Positions 15,047 to 25,039 are shown, numbered from the stretch's first letter. The stretch is DNA of 53,433 bases from Lentimicrobiaceae bacterium (GCA_015061365.1 SUWS01000012.1:1-53433), one strand, 5' to 3'. Notes: generated by a model from the letters alone, not told the origin. Made by a program: numbers and translations.

Positions 15047-16276
15047 TTATCTTAACATATTAGCAGCTTTTTCTACTGCCTTAATGAAAATGTCTATTTC
15101 TTCTGTCGTGTTATATATTGCAAACGAAGCTCTTACAGTTCCAGGAATATCGAAGAACGTCATCACAGGTTCTGCACAATGATGTCCTGTCCTCAAAGCC
15201 ACGCCCATCTTATCGACTATCGTTCCTAAGTCGTACGGATGAATATTGTCGATTAAGAATGAAATCAAGCCGCTTCTTTTCGGAGCTTGTCCTATAAATC
15301 TGATTCCATCTATCTTTGAAAGTCTTTCTGTAGCGTAATTTAAAAGGTATTCTTCGTATTCTTCAACGGCTTTTCTGTCAAGACTTTGAATGAATTTAAC
15401 AGCAGTCTCTAATCCCAAGGCTGCTCCTACATTAGGCGTTCCTGCTTCAAATTTGAAAGGCACCTTGTTGAATGTCGTCTGCTCAAAACTGACTTTATCA
15501 ACCATCTCGCCTCCATATTGATAAGGCGGCATCTTCTCCAACCATTCCATCTTGCCATAAAGTCCGCCAATTCCCATTGGAGCGTACATCTTATGTCCGG
15601 AAAAGACAAAGAAATCGCAGTCTAAATCTTGAACGTCAATGATATGATGTGCCATCGACTGTGCTCCGTCAATGATTACAGGAATGTCATATTTATGTGC
15701 AATCGCTATCATCTCCTTGATAGGATTTATCGTAGCTAAGGTATTGGAAATATGAGCGATGCTGACAATCTTAGGTCTTTGCTTTAACAATTCTTCGTAT
15801 GCGTTCATATCTAAGACGCCGTTTTTATCCATCGGAATGACGAGTAATTCGCCATTCTTCTCTTGTATCATCTGCTGCCACGGAACCATATTGGAATGAT
15901 GTTCCATAGCCGAAACCATAACCTTATCGCCTTCATCTACAAGAAGCTTTCCGAGAGAAGTCGCGAGAAGATTTAACGATTCTGTTGTTCCTCTCGTAAA
16001 GATTATCTCATTAGAATCTTTGGCGTTGACAAAAGCGGCAATTGTCTTGCGAGCGTTTTCGTATGCCTCCGTCGCCTCCTGACTTAAAAAATGAACTCCG
16101 CGATGTATGTTGCAGTTCTCGTTAAGATAATAGTCACGTTCTCTTTCTATTACGCAAAGAGGCTTCTGTGTCGTGGCTGCATTATCGAAATACACAAGCT
16201 GTTTCCCATAGACCGTTCTGTCTAAAATCGGAAATTGCTTGCGTATCTCGTTTATATCTAAATTATTGAATATCAT
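15047..16276 (-). CDS. sufS: Cysteine desulfurase SufS
   Basis: 409 residues; the PLP enzyme that removes sulfur from L-cysteine for Fe-S cluster synthesis. Visible landmarks are the cofactor-binding FSGHKMYAPMGIG block with the Schiff-base lysine, the EHHSNMVPW motif, and the active-site cysteine C367 in RTGHHCAEP. The short cysteine loop marks the group II (SufS) type. The start overlaps the sufD stop by 4 bases, which indicates coupled translation. Confidence 0.96.
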   Translation of the reverse strand: MIFNNLDINEIRKQFPILDRTVYGKQLVYFDNAATTQKPLCVIERERDYYLNENCNIHRGVHFLSQEATEAYENARKTIAAFVNAKDSNEIIFTRGTTESLNLLATSLGKLLVDEGDKVMVSAMEHHSNMVPWQQMIQEKNGELLVIPMDKNGVLDMNAYEELLKQRPKIVSIAHISNTLATINPIKEMIAIAHKYDIPVIIDGAQSMAHHIIDVQDLDCDFFVFSGHKMYAPMGIGGLYGKMEWLEKMPPYQYGGEMVDKVSFEQTTFNKVPFKFEAGTPNVGAALGLETAVKFIQSLDRKAVEEYEEYLLNYATERLSKIDGIRFIGQAPKRSGLISFLIDNIHPYDLGTIVDKMGVALRTGHHCAEPVMTFFDIPGTVRASFAIYNTTEEIDIFIKAVEKAANMLR

Positions 16277-17658
16277 ATCTTACTCAAATCAATCTTGAAA
16301 TCGTATTCTTTCGGTGTGCTGCATTGGAAGACGCAGTTTTCACAGCATGAGAGTTCGCCTTTCAAACGACGTTTTATCATATCGTCGATACGTTCTCTAA
16401 GAGCTTCTATTTCAATGTTATTACTTATCTCAGCAGCGAAAGCGTACATCAAAAGCATACGAGCGTTGTCCTTGCTGATGCCTCTCTGTTGCATATAAAA
16501 CATCGCATCTTGATCCAACTGTCCTATCGTCGAGCCGTGCGAACATTTTACGTCATCAGCATATATTTCAAGGAATGGCATCGCATTGACCTTGGCAGTA
16601 TCAGTGAGAATTATATTGCTACAATTCTGATATGCGTTGGTCTTCTGTGCGTTAGGCGCAACATAAACATGACCATTGAAAACCGCTGTTGCTTCATTGT
16701 CGATGATACCTTTGAATTTTTCGTTGCTGTTACAATTAGGAACGTTATGATTTACTTTAAGTTGATTGTCTACATGTTGTTTCTTATCAACTAAATATAG
16801 TCCATAGAGATTGCTTTCCGCTCCCTCGCCATCAATGTCGACGAAAATATTATTACGAATCTTGCCGCCGTTGAAACTGATAGTGTGAGTCTGTAACCTG
16901 CTATTTGCTAACTGCTTGATAGTATTTGTATTTAACAATGATGAATTGTCATTCAGATTCTGTAGCTTATAATTATCTAACTGAGCGTTTTCTCCAATTA
17001 TTATCTCAGTATATGAATTGACAAAACTCGACTGTTCTTTTATAGAGTCGTCACAATCAATGATTTGAAGTTGTGAGTTTGTTTCTAATATGATGAGATT
17101 TCTTGTCTGAATGAAAGGATTGTTTTCCTCGTCGATGATTTTAATTATCTGAATAGGTTTCTCTGCGACAGCATTTTTTGGAGCATAGATAAAAAATCCG
17201 TCTTGCCATAATGCTGTGTTAATATCGTAAAATCCATTGACATCGTTAACATTACAAGTTCCAAAATATTTTTCAAAGAGTTCTGGAAACTGTTGCATCG
17301 CCTTACGTGTACTTCCGACTACGATACCGCTACTCAATGTTTTAATACTTTCATCTTCAGAGAACATTCCGTTTGTAAGCGTCACGACTTCAGTGTCAAG
17401 GTTTTGAATCACGCAGTGGAAATCGTGGTTTTTCTTTTCGATAGAATCTATATTATAATTTTCATTAACACATTCTATCATGCGAGAGTTACGCCATTTC
17501 TCCATCTTCTTCGTCGGGAAACCCTTGTCGATAAATCTTTTAAGTGCCTCTTGACGCAACAGTTTCACCTTGGGAGTGTCGTCAGCGGAAATCTTCTCCA
17601 TCGAGCCATTTGCATATTCGATGAATCTACTGTATAATATTATTTCTTGATTTTCCAT
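16273..17658 (-). CDS. sufD: Fe-S cluster assembly protein SufD
   Basis: 461 residues; SufD pairs with SufB and the ATPase SufC to form the scaffold complex. The C-terminal SufBD beta-helix is recognisable by NGHVYVAPNAQKTNAYQ, CSHGSTIGQLDQDAMFYM and RGISKDNARMLLMYAF. The N-terminal part is poorly conserved, as is usual for SufD. It follows sufC by 18 bases and overlaps sufS by 4. Confidence 0.93.
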   Translation of the reverse strand: MENQEIILYSRFIEYANGSMEKISADDTPKVKLLRQEALKRFIDKGFPTKKMEKWRNSRMIECVNENYNIDSIEKKNHDFHCVIQNLDTEVVTLTNGMFSEDESIKTLSSGIVVGSTRKAMQQFPELFEKYFGTCNVNDVNGFYDINTALWQDGFFIYAPKNAVAEKPIQIIKIIDEENNPFIQTRNLIILETNSQLQIIDCDDSIKEQSSFVNSYTEIIIGENAQLDNYKLQNLNDNSSLLNTNTIKQLANSRLQTHTISFNGGKIRNNIFVDIDGEGAESNLYGLYLVDKKQHVDNQLKVNHNVPNCNSNEKFKGIIDNEATAVFNGHVYVAPNAQKTNAYQNCSNIILTDTAKVNAMPFLEIYADDVKCSHGSTIGQLDQDAMFYMQQRGISKDNARMLLMYAFAAEISNNIEIEALRERIDDMIKRRLKGELSCCENCVFQCSTPKEYDFKIDLSKI

Positions 17659-17676
17659 AAGTTACAAAGTTTTTAA

Positions 17677-18429
17677 TTAAAGTAAAGTGTCTTTAATCCA
17701 TTCGTAACCTTTTTCTTCAAGTTCTAAGGCGAGAGATTTATCTCCCGATTTCACTATACGTCCGTCGTACATTACGTGAACGAAATCAGGGACGATATAA
17801 TCGAGAAGTCGTTGATAGTGAGTGATAACGATGAATGCGTTGTCATCTCTATGCAACTGATTAACTCCGTTAGCCACTATTCTCAAAGCATCGATGTCGA
17901 GGCCTGAGTCTGTCTCATCAAGAATTGCGAGCTGAGGTTCTAACATCGCCATTTGGAAGATCTCATTTTTCTTTTTCTCACCACCTGAGAATCCGACGTT
18001 TACATAACGATTCTGAAGTTTTGCAGTAATCTCTACCATCGCCTGTTTCTCTTTCATCATCTTAAGAAATTCCGGCATGGTGATGTTTGGAAGTCCTTGA
18101 TATTCGCGCTTCGCATTGATGGCAGTACGCATGAAATTCTGGATGCTCACACCTGGAATCTCGACTGGATATTGGAAACTGAGGAAAATACCTTCATTGG
18201 CACGATCGGAAGGACTCATCTCTAAGATATTCTTACCTTTAAACCAAATCTCACCTTCAGTAATTTCGTAACCTTCTCTACCTGTAATGGCTGCTGCCAA
18301 AGTACTCTTGCCGGTTCCGTTAGGTCCCATAATGGCGTGAATCTCACCTTCGTTGACGGTTAAGTTAAAACCTTTTAATATTTCTTTGCCTCCTACAGAG
18401 ACGTGTAAATTTTTTATATCGAATAACAT
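17677..18429 (-). CDS. sufC: Fe-S assembly ATPase SufC
   Basis: 250 residues, an ABC-type ATPase of the SufBCD complex. It has Walker A GPNGTGKST (about 36-44), the signature region FSGGEKKKNEI and Walker B LAILDETDSGLDID followed by the His switch in ITHYQRLL. The ETDSGLDID sequence is diagnostic for SufC as opposed to transport ATPases. It lies between sufB (30 bases) and sufD (18 bases). Confidence 0.97.
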   Translation of the reverse strand: MLFDIKNLHVSVGGKEILKGFNLTVNEGEIHAIMGPNGTGKSTLAAAITGREGYEITEGEIWFKGKNILEMSPSDRANEGIFLSFQYPVEIPGVSIQNFMRTAINAKREYQGLPNITMPEFLKMMKEKQAMVEITAKLQNRYVNVGFSGGEKKKNEIFQMAMLEPQLAILDETDSGLDIDALRIVANGVNQLHRDDNAFIVITHYQRLLDYIVPDFVHVMYDGRIVKSGDKSLALELEEKGYEWIKDTLL

Positions 18430-18459
18430 AGTTCTTAATTTTCTTTAAGTTAAAAATAA

Positions 18460-19911
18460 TTAACCAACACTACCTTCTAATGTGATTGACAATAATTTCT
18501 GAGCTTCGACAGCAAATTCCATCGGGAGTTTGTTCAAGACATCTTTAGCGTACCCATTAACAATCAAGCCGATTGCCTTCTCAGTGTCAATTCCCCTTTG
18601 ATTGCAATAGAACAATTGATCTTCAGATATTTTCGATGTCGTTGCCTCATGTTCAAGTATTGCCGTATCGTTGCTACATTCAATGTAAGGCCAAGTGTGT
18701 GCACCGCATTTGTCGCCGAGAAGTAACGAGTCGCATTGTGAGAAGTTGCGGCAGTTGCTTGCGTTAGGCGCAATTCTCACCAAACCGCGGTAGCCATTCT
18801 GACTGTGACCTGCGGATATACCTTTTGAAATGATAGTGCTTTTACTATTCTTTCCGAGATGGATCATTTTAGTTCCTGTGTCGGCTTGTTGGTAGTTGTT
18901 TGTCACTGCCACCGAGTAAAATTCTGCTGAGGAATTTTCGCCTTTCAAGATGCAACTTGGGTATTTCCAAGTGATTGCAGAACCCGTCTCGACTTGCGTC
19001 CACGATATTTTCGAGTTATTGCCACGACAAATTCCGCGTTTTGTCACGAAGTTATAGATACCGCCTTTGCCGTCTTTATCGCCTGGATACCAGTTTTGTA
19101 CGGTAGAATATTTCACTTCTGCATCGGTCTCTGCAATAATCTCCACTATAGCGGCGTGAAGCTGATTCTCATCACGTTGCGGAGCGGTACAGCCTTCCAT
19201 ATAACTTACGTATGCACCTTCATCAGCGACGATTAAGGTACGCTCGAACTGACCTGTATTAGCGGCGTTAATTCTGAAATATGTCGATAATTCCAAAGGA
19301 CAACGTACGCCTTTTGGAATGTAACAGAATGAGCCATCGCTAAATACGGCTGAGTTTAAAGCCGCGAAGAAGTTGTCGGTATGAGGTACTACGGTTCCTA
19401 AATATTTTTTAACTAAATCAGGATGTTGTTTCACAGCCTCGCTGAACGACATGAAGATGATTCCGTATTTCGACAAAGTATCTTGGAATGTCGTCTTGAC
19501 GGAAGTGCTATCCATCACGGCATCAACGGCGACGCCAGTAAGACGTTTCTGTTCGTCTAAAGAAATTCCTAATTTGTTAAAAGTATCTAATAATTCTGGG
19601 GCTACTTCATCAAGACTTTGCAACTCTTTCCTTTTCTTAGGAGCTGCGTAGTAGATAATATCTTGATAGTCAATTGGAGGGATGTTGAGATGCGCCCATG
19701 TCGGCTGTTTCATCGTCAACCATTTTCTGTATGCTTTTAAGCGAAATTCAAGCAACCATTCAGGCTCTTCTTTTTTTGCCGAAATGAGTCTGATAATATC
19801 TTCGTTAAGTCCTTTTGGCGCAAAATCTGTCTCAATATCAGTCACAAAGCCGAACTCATACTCTTTATTAGTTACTTGTTCAATTATATTTTCGTTAGGA
19901 TTTGAATCCAT
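18460..19911 (-). CDS. sufB: Fe-S cluster assembly scaffold SufB
   Basis: 483 residues, first gene of the operon. SufB is the main site where clusters form in the SufBCD complex. Seen are the [19 protein letters not shown] block, the [18 protein letters not shown] segment with its conserved cysteine, [10 protein letters not shown] and the C-terminal [12 protein letters not shown]. The N-terminal half matches the usual SufB layout. Promoter-like TATTTTTG lies at 19963-19970. No IscR- or SufR-type regulator gene is next to it. Confidence 0.97.
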   Translation of the reverse strand: MDSNPNENIIEQVTNKEYEFGFVTDIETDFAPKGLNEDIIRLISAKKEEPEWLLEFRLKAYRKWLTMKQPTWAHLNIPPIDYQDIIYYAAPKKRKELQSLDEVAPELLDTFNKLGISLDEQKRLTGVAVDAVMDSTSVKTTFQDTLSKYGIIFMSFSEAVKQHPDLVKKYLGTVVPHTDNFFAALNSAVFSDGSFCYIPKGVRCPLELSTYFRINAANTGQFERTLIVADEGAYVSYMEGCTAPQRDENQLHAAIVEIIAETDAEVKYSTVQNWYPGDKDGKGGIYNFVTKRGICRGNNSKISWTQVETGSAITWKYPSCILKGENSSAEFYSVAVTNNYQQADTGTKMIHLGKNSKSTIISKGISAGHSQNGYRGLVRIAPNASNCRNFSQCDSLLLGDKCGAHTWPYIECSNDTAILEHEATTSKISEDQLFYCNQRGIDTEKAIGLIVNGYAKDVLNKLPMEFAVEAQKLLSITLEGSVG

Positions 19912-19962
19912 ATAGTTGTTTTTAGAATTTATATTTTGTGTATATTTTTATTTAATTTTTTA

Positions 19963-19970
19963 CAAAAATA
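19963..19970 (-). promoter_or_regulatory. Promoter -7 box for the suf operon
   Basis: TATTTTTG on the minus strand (TAnnTTTG), 52 bases upstream of sufB in the divergent region. The -33 element is not clear. Confidence 0.45.
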
Positions 19971-20005
19971 CGAAAAATTATGATACGAAAATTCCATTTT
20001 TAGCA

Positions 20006-20013
20006 TATATTTG
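20006..20013 (+). promoter_or_regulatory. Promoter -7 box, rightward
   Basis: TATATTTG, an exact TAnnTTTG match, 44 bases before the start at 20057. It is divergent from the suf promoter only about 40 bases away. Confidence 0.5.
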
Positions 20014-20056
20014 CACCTCATGGAGGCATATCTAAAACATAACAAAATAGAAGCAA

Positions 20057-21091
20057 ATGGGTTCTATGAACAATGACTTAAAATCTAAATTTTTATTAAG
20101 GACTATAAGCGCGGCAACAACCTTAATACTGTTGTTTTTCGTTGCTATCTATGTGTTTGTCCCATCATATCGTTTTGAAGAACCCAAACCATTCTCAGGA
20201 AAGTACATCCATAATCCTTATCAAAATTTAAGTAATGAAAACTGGTGTCATTATGATTTCAGAGATTCATTAATGGATTTTAACATTTCATCATACGAAT
20301 ATGGATACGGATTATCGCAGGCAAAATATTTTTGCTTAGATTACAAATCAAAAAGAAAAATAGATTTCCCTTTCATACAAAACATTCATTTTAAACAATA
20401 TAACATCAATTGTCTGAACAAAAAATCTTCATTGGTCATACCTACCAATCTCGACAGAGGTTTTAAATTAAGAGAAATAAAGCATTTGGACAATTATAGA
20501 CTTATGGAGGTAATCTCGCCATACGGCAAACATTTAGAATATTGGGATGCAGCTCTATCTTCCGGGCGACGCATTAACATATTAGCGACTTCAAATCTTA
20601 ATGAATATAAACATTCAGTTGTTGTTAATGCAGATTATTCCGACAAAGATCTTATCCTTAAATCGTTGAAAGATGGCGACTTCTACGCTATATCTTATAA
20701 AGACGGAAGTAATCTACCAATGTTAAAAGACTTAAAAATAATTAATGATTCCATTTATATACGCTTGACAAAAGTCGCTGAAGAGATTCGTTTCATAGGT
20801 CAGAATGGCGTAGTCAGAGATTCTTTACAAGATACAAATCAAGGAATTTGCATATTTGGAAACAACGACTCATACATCAGAATTGAAGCATATTTTGACG
20901 ATGGAACTACCATATATCTAAACCCGATAATTCGTCATCAATATCAATATTTTTTCGATCCGTCATTGTCGGAGATAATGAAGGAAAAGACCTGGCTGAT
21001 GAGAATTGTTTTTGTTGGCGTCTTAATATTTTTTATAAAATTTTTGTTAACAAATAAAAAGGAAAAGTCCGATGAAGATAAAGGAAAGTGA
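20057..21091 (+). CDS. Membrane protein with a degenerate PHP-like domain
   Basis: 344 residues. One membrane helix near the N-terminus (about 15-36) and one near the C-terminus (about 312-330) flank a soluble domain. The stretch from about 105 (FPFIQNIHFKQYNIN) through IPTNLDRGFKLREIKHL, LMEV, WDAALSSGRRINILATSN and YSDKDLILKSLKDGDFYA follows the order of the second half of PHP-type phosphoesterases: (HP...), Y..mEV, WD..Ls.Gr, SDsH, ...LkkGrfY. The expected metal ligands are replaced (PT for HP, SNLN for SDSH, no HxH near the start), so it is probably catalytically dead if the relationship is real. It overlaps the ArnT-like gene by 20 bases, which implies joint expression. An alternative start is the ATG at 20066. 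Confidence 0.6.
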   Translation: MGSMNNDLKSKFLLRTISAATTLILLFFVAIYVFVPSYRFEEPKPFSGKYIHNPYQNLSNENWCHYDFRDSLMDFNISSYEYGYGLSQAKYFCLDYKSKRKIDFPFIQNIHFKQYNINCLNKKSSLVIPTNLDRGFKLREIKHLDNYRLMEVISPYGKHLEYWDAALSSGRRINILATSNLNEYKHSVVVNADYSDKDLILKSLKDGDFYAISYKDGSNLPMLKDLKIINDSIYIRLTKVAEEIRFIGQNGVVRDSLQDTNQGICIFGNNDSYIRIEAYFDDGTTIYLNPIIRHQYQYFFDPSLSEIMKEKTWLMRIVFVGVLIFFIKFLLTNKKEKSDEDKGK

Positions 21092-22637
21092 AATAAATAA
21101 ATACCTGATTATATTATTAGCTGCGAGTGCTTTGATACGAAGTTTCTTAGCTGCATATATTGAGTTTGGCAATGACGAAGTTTATTATTGGACATACGCC
21201 ATGTATCCCGATTGGAGTCATTTCGACCACCCTCCTATGGTCGGATGGTTCATTCAACTTTTCAGTTGTAACTTACTATTTTCCAGCGAATTCTTCTTAC
21301 GTCTTTCTTCAGTGATATGTATGACTATCAATACATATTTGATATTTCTGATCGGCAGGCAAATCAAAAACGCGCAAACCGGTTTTTACGCAGCGTTACT
21401 TTATACAGCTTCGATTTACGCTTTCGTCATCACAGGTATTTTCATTTTACCTGACACTCCGTTATCGATATTTACATTACTATCTGTCTTATTTTTTATT
21501 AAGTATTTTCAAGATGAAAACAACAAGCATCTGCTTCTTGCCGGAATATTCGCCGGACTCGCCATGTTGTCGAAATATTCAGGAGCGTTCATCTGGATAG
21601 GTGTCGGATTATACGTGATTTTATATCGCAGAAAAGAATTCAAGAATCCGTATATGTATCTAACAGTCATTATATCAGCTGTTTTTCTGCTACCGATATT
21701 AATATGGAATATCAACAACGAGTTTATCAGTTTTACGTTTCATGGCGATAGAGTTGGATTTTTCGGCGAGTTCCATCCCGAATATTTTCTTGCCGAGTTG
21801 GCTGGCGAATTCGGATACAACAATCCTGTCAATTATGTATTAGTAATCATTTCTTTAATTTCATTAATAAAAGGCAACAAATTCATCGATGATATGCCAA
21901 GGCGACTTATTCTATGTTTAAGTCTGCCATTGATATTTATGTTTTGGTTCTTCTCCATGACAAGGCAAATTCTTCCGCACTGGACATCACCGTCCTTTAT
22001 TTTTTTGATGTTATTTGTAGCGGCGCAACTTGCCGACAAATACGAGATCAAGGAGCAGCATCTCACCATACCTAAATCCATCATAGCTTCTGTCGGTGTT
22101 TTATTATTTACATTATTAATAGGCGTGACTGAGATCAAGACAGGATTCATTCCTTTGAATTTTTCCGAAAGGTCAAAGACGGTTCAACGTCATGGCGAAG
22201 GTGATTTCACTTTGGACATGTACGGATGGCATAAGATAAGACCTGAGTTTGAAGAGATCAGGTCCGAATCCATAGAAAACGGCGTCATGAAAGAATCTGA
22301 CGGCATGATTGCATTGAAATGGTATCCTTTAGCTAATTTGGATTATTATGTAGCACATCCATTAGGAATTGATATGTACGGATTTAGAGATCCTATTGAG
22401 ATTCATAAATATGCATGGATCAACAAGGAAAGAGGCGATTTAAAATTAGGTAACGACTATTGGTTCCTGACAGAAAGTTTTGACTATTATGAACCTAATA
22501 AATATCTAAAGCCATACTTCAAAAGAATAATCCCTCTCGATACAATTAACATAGAACGTTGCGGGAAAACCGCCAAATACGTCTTCGTATACAAGTTAGA
22601 AGACCTGAAGAAAATGCCGCAAACATGGTTCGAATAA
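21072..22637 (+). CDS. ArnT/PMT-like GT39-fold membrane glycosyltransferase
   Basis: 521 residues with about ten to twelve membrane helices in the first 360 residues and a soluble C-terminal tail. The catalytic loop after helix 1 has GNDEVYYWTYAM, followed by WSHFDHPPMVGWFIQLF, both hallmarks of the ArnT/dolichyl-phosphate-mannose transferase group that use polyprenyl-phosphate sugars outside the inner membrane. Targets in this clade include lipid A and other envelope glycans; the acceptor here is unknown. Start at 21072 overlaps the preceding PHP-like gene by 20 bases. Confidence 0.85.
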   Translation: MKIKESEINKYLIILLAASALIRSFLAAYIEFGNDEVYYWTYAMYPDWSHFDHPPMVGWFIQLFSCNLLFSSEFFLRLSSVICMTINTYLIFLIGRQIKNAQTGFYAALLYTASIYAFVITGIFILPDTPLSIFTLLSVLFFIKYFQDENNKHLLLAGIFAGLAMLSKYSGAFIWIGVGLYVILYRRKEFKNPYMYLTVIISAVFLLPILIWNINNEFISFTFHGDRVGFFGEFHPEYFLAELAGEFGYNNPVNYVLVIISLISLIKGNKFIDDMPRRLILCLSLPLIFMFWFFSMTRQILPHWTSPSFIFLMLFVAAQLADKYEIKEQHLTIPKSIIASVGVLLFTLLIGVTEIKTGFIPLNFSERSKTVQRHGEGDFTLDMYGWHKIRPEFEEIRSESIENGVMKESDGMIALKWYPLANLDYYVAHPLGIDMYGFRDPIEIHKYAWINKERGDLKLGNDYWFLTESFDYYEPNKYLKPYFKRIIPLDTINIERCGKTAKYVFVYKLEDLKKMPQTWFE

Positions 22638-22739
22638 TCATATTTCACGTATTTCTTAATAGATTTTAAGAACAAAATTAATTATTGAGCGTCAAAAAGT
22701 TAAAAAGTGTTAAAACGTAAAAAATAATTGCAAAAACAC

Positions 22740-22771
22740 TTGACAAACATCATTTCGGTTCATTATATTTG
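22740..22771 (+). promoter_or_regulatory. Promoter (TTG -N21- TATATTTG)
   Basis: TTG at 22740-22742 and TATATTTG at 22764-22771 upstream of the DUF2851 gene (start 22795). Strong match to the Bacteroidota consensus; only 23 bases separate the -7 box and the start. Confidence 0.65.
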
Positions 22772-22794
22772 CAGCACGAAATTTATGAACCGTT

Positions 22795-24060
22795 ATGAAA
22801 GAGGATTTTATATACTATCTATGGGAGAACCGACTTTTATCCCTTAATTTAAAGACGACAGATAACGAAGAACTGACGATATTGTCAGTTGGAACGCGTA
22901 ATCATGATTCAGGCGCTGATTATAATAACGCCCGTATTAAAATAGGAGGAACTTTATGGGCGGGTCAGGTCGAAATTCATGTGCGGGCTTCCGACTGGTT
23001 CAAGCACAGGCATCAGTTAGACGATAATTATAACAATGTGATTCTTCATGTTGTTTATGAGAATGACACCGACATGCTTAATCTGCCCACCTTAGAGATT
23101 AAGGATAAATTCGATGTCTCTTTATTTCATAATTACAATAATTTCGTGAATTCAAAAAACTGGATTCCGTGTGGTGAGTTGATTGGCGGCATACAGAGAC
23201 TTACAGTATTGTCTTGGTTGGACAGGATGCTCGTCGAACGTCTCGAACATGAATGTAAGGATTTGGATCTCAGACTAATGGCAAATAACAACGATTGGGA
23301 ACAGACATTTTACCAAAGGCTGATGCGTTATTTCGGATTGAAGGTCAACAACGATTCTTTTGAGTATTTGTCGAGGATATTACCTCTGAATCTGCTTCTG
23401 AAGCACAGAGATAACGAGATTTACGTTGAGTCGATGATGTTTGGAAGCGCAGGATTTCTGCACAAGGATTTCGAAGAGGAATACCCTACCCTTCTCAAAC
23501 GAGAGTTCAATATGCTAAGAAAGAAGTTCTGTTTGAATATCATGCCTCATTCCAACTGGAAATTCCTCAGGCTGAGACCGTCAAACTTCCCCACAATCAG
23601 GATTGCTCAGTTGGCTAAGATTATAGCGAAAAACGGAAGTATGTTTTCAAAAATCAGAGATTCAGACAATTTAGAAGATATTAGAGGATTATTCGACGTA
23701 AAGTTAGATTCATATTGGGACAATCATTTTCAGTTCGACAAGATTTCTAATGTTGAGATAAAAAAGACCTTAGGAAAGACCGCTGTAGATTCCATCACGA
23801 TAAATGCCGTTGCGCCGATGTTGTTCTATTACGGATATTACCATTCCTCTGAAAGTTATAAAGAGAAAGCCATGAATTATTTAGAGCAGACATCACCCGA
23901 GAACAATGTTGTAATCCGAGAGTTCTGTAATAGTGGAGTTAAATTGGAGAACGCGTTTCAAACACAAGCCGCATTGTATATGTACAAACATTATTGTCGT
24001 CGTCGACGATGTTTGGAGTGCAGGATTTATTGTTTGTTGTCAAGAAGATGCTCGGAATGA
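22795..24060 (+). CDS. DUF2851 family protein
   Basis: 421 residues, cytosolic, no signal peptide. The N-terminal third has the family-typical pattern: FIYYLWENRLL, GTRNHDSGADYNNARIKIGGTLWAGQVEIHV with acidic and histidine residues, and HRHQLDDNYNNVILHVVYEND. The family is common in Bacteroidota and its function is not known. The arrangement of D/E/H residues in GADYNNARI and GQVEIHV recalls a nuclease-like metal site, which is inference only. The C-terminus ends in a cysteine-rich RRRRCLECRIYCL stretch. It ends 3 bases before the end of the convergent transglutaminase pseudogene. Confidence 0.85.
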   Translation: MKEDFIYYLWENRLLSLNLKTTDNEELTILSVGTRNHDSGADYNNARIKIGGTLWAGQVEIHVRASDWFKHRHQLDDNYNNVILHVVYENDTDMLNLPTLEIKDKFDVSLFHNYNNFVNSKNWIPCGELIGGIQRLTVLSWLDRMLVERLEHECKDLDLRLMANNNDWEQTFYQRLMRYFGLKVNNDSFEYLSRILPLNLLLKHRDNEIYVESMMFGSAGFLHKDFEEEYPTLLKREFNMLRKKFCLNIMPHSNWKFLRLRPSNFPTIRIAQLAKIIAKNGSMFSKIRDSDNLEDIRGLFDVKLDSYWDNHFQFDKISNVEIKKTLGKTAVDSITINAVAPMLFYYGYYHSSESYKEKAMNYLEQTSPENNVVIREFCNSGVKLENAFQTQAALYMYKHYCRRRRCLECRIYCLLSRRCSE

Positions 24061-24063
24061 TTG

Positions 24064-24796
24064 TCACTCAACCTTGTATCCTATACAACCGCTGTAACGA
24101 TTGTCGTCACCCAGCATTACGTATATCACTAACGCCCCGCTTTGATCAGGTGTGAGACTCATCGTATAGATGCCGTCGTCAGTGATATTCCATTCGTAAT
24201 ACCATTCATCGTCATTCACGATGGCCCATCTCTCACCTCTATGTGGCTGTATGCTGAATGTGTATGACTTACCTTTCTTAAGTTTATAATTCATTGGAAT
24301 GGATATGACATTAAGATTTGCGCCCATATTGGTATAAATTAGCGGAAGTTCTTTGACATTATGTTTTTTGATAAGTTCAAGAAGTTTATGGTTGTCAATA
24401 CTATACTATTTCAACTCTGATATCTACTGATTTAGCCATGTGATAGAAAAGATTGCAATAAGCCTGACAAACACCCTTTCGTTCATCCCAGCACTTGTCG
24501 GCATCATATATCTTGTAATCTGTATCATAACTTATATTGTCACAAATCCATTTGTAGATAGCGCATATTCTTTCATAATCGCTACTACATCCTTTTGTTA
24601 TTGTTGACGTAACATCAGAATAGTCATATTTTGATTTGATAATATACGGGTTATGTTTATAATTAGGTTTTTTATATGATTCGTTATATCCAAAATACAT
24701 TTTCTCTGGCAGGTGGGAAACATTCTCCGACACGGCACGAATCGAAACAAACACTAATATTATCACAAATATTCTCTTCAGCATACGAATATACAA
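24064..24796 (-). pseudogene. Broken transglutaminase-like exported protein
   Basis: Two fragments in different frames. The upstream part (24404-24796, or from the ATG at 24784) has a signal peptide, then a transglutaminase-type segment: ICAIYKWICDNISYD and KGVCQAYCNLFYHMAKSVDI with the nucleophile-type cysteine. It stops at a TAG (24401-24403) just where the histidine and aspartate parts of the fold should follow. Reading continues in another frame (about 24410 down to 24064) with IDNHKLLELIKKHNVKELPLIY... and a C-terminal beta domain. The His/Asp region is missing, so a deletion with frameshift has joined the ends; the junction has a short direct repeat (ATAGTATAGT). A promoter-like CAAAAATA (minus TATTTTTG) remains at 24812-24819. 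Confidence 0.8.
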
Positions 24797-24840
24797 CTTT
24801 GGTTAGTTATGCAAAAATAGTAAATTATCGCCATAATAAT

Positions 24841-24929
24841 TTAGGGGACATCTATAAATTCCACGTATCAAAATTTTTGTTTAATACAAGATAAACTTTT
24901 TCAAAAAGTAATTTATAGAAGTCCCCTTT
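24841..24929. mobile_element. Short (about 90-bp) foldback-element derivative
   Basis: Begins TTAGGGGACATCTATAAA and ends TTTATAGAAGTCCCCTTT, the inverted ends of the 203-bp family, with a shortened AT-rich interior. It looks like an internally deleted copy. Together with the adjoining promoter region it accounts for most of the 316-base gap between the pseudogene and the next barrel gene; nothing else was seen there. Confidence 0.7.
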
Positions 24930-25031
24930 AAAAGTAGATCCATACGTGGTTTCTATAAATAAGTCGTTTAAAAATACTTCAACAGAAAAATACTTTTGTG
25001 TAGCGCATTAATTTTCATTTGAAAAATATTC

Positions 25032-25039
25032 TATCTTTG
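25032..25039 (+). promoter_or_regulatory. Promoter -7 box for the small barrel gene
   Basis: TATCTTTG (TAnnTTTG) 73 bases upstream of the gene at 25113, leaving a moderately long leader. Confidence 0.5.
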
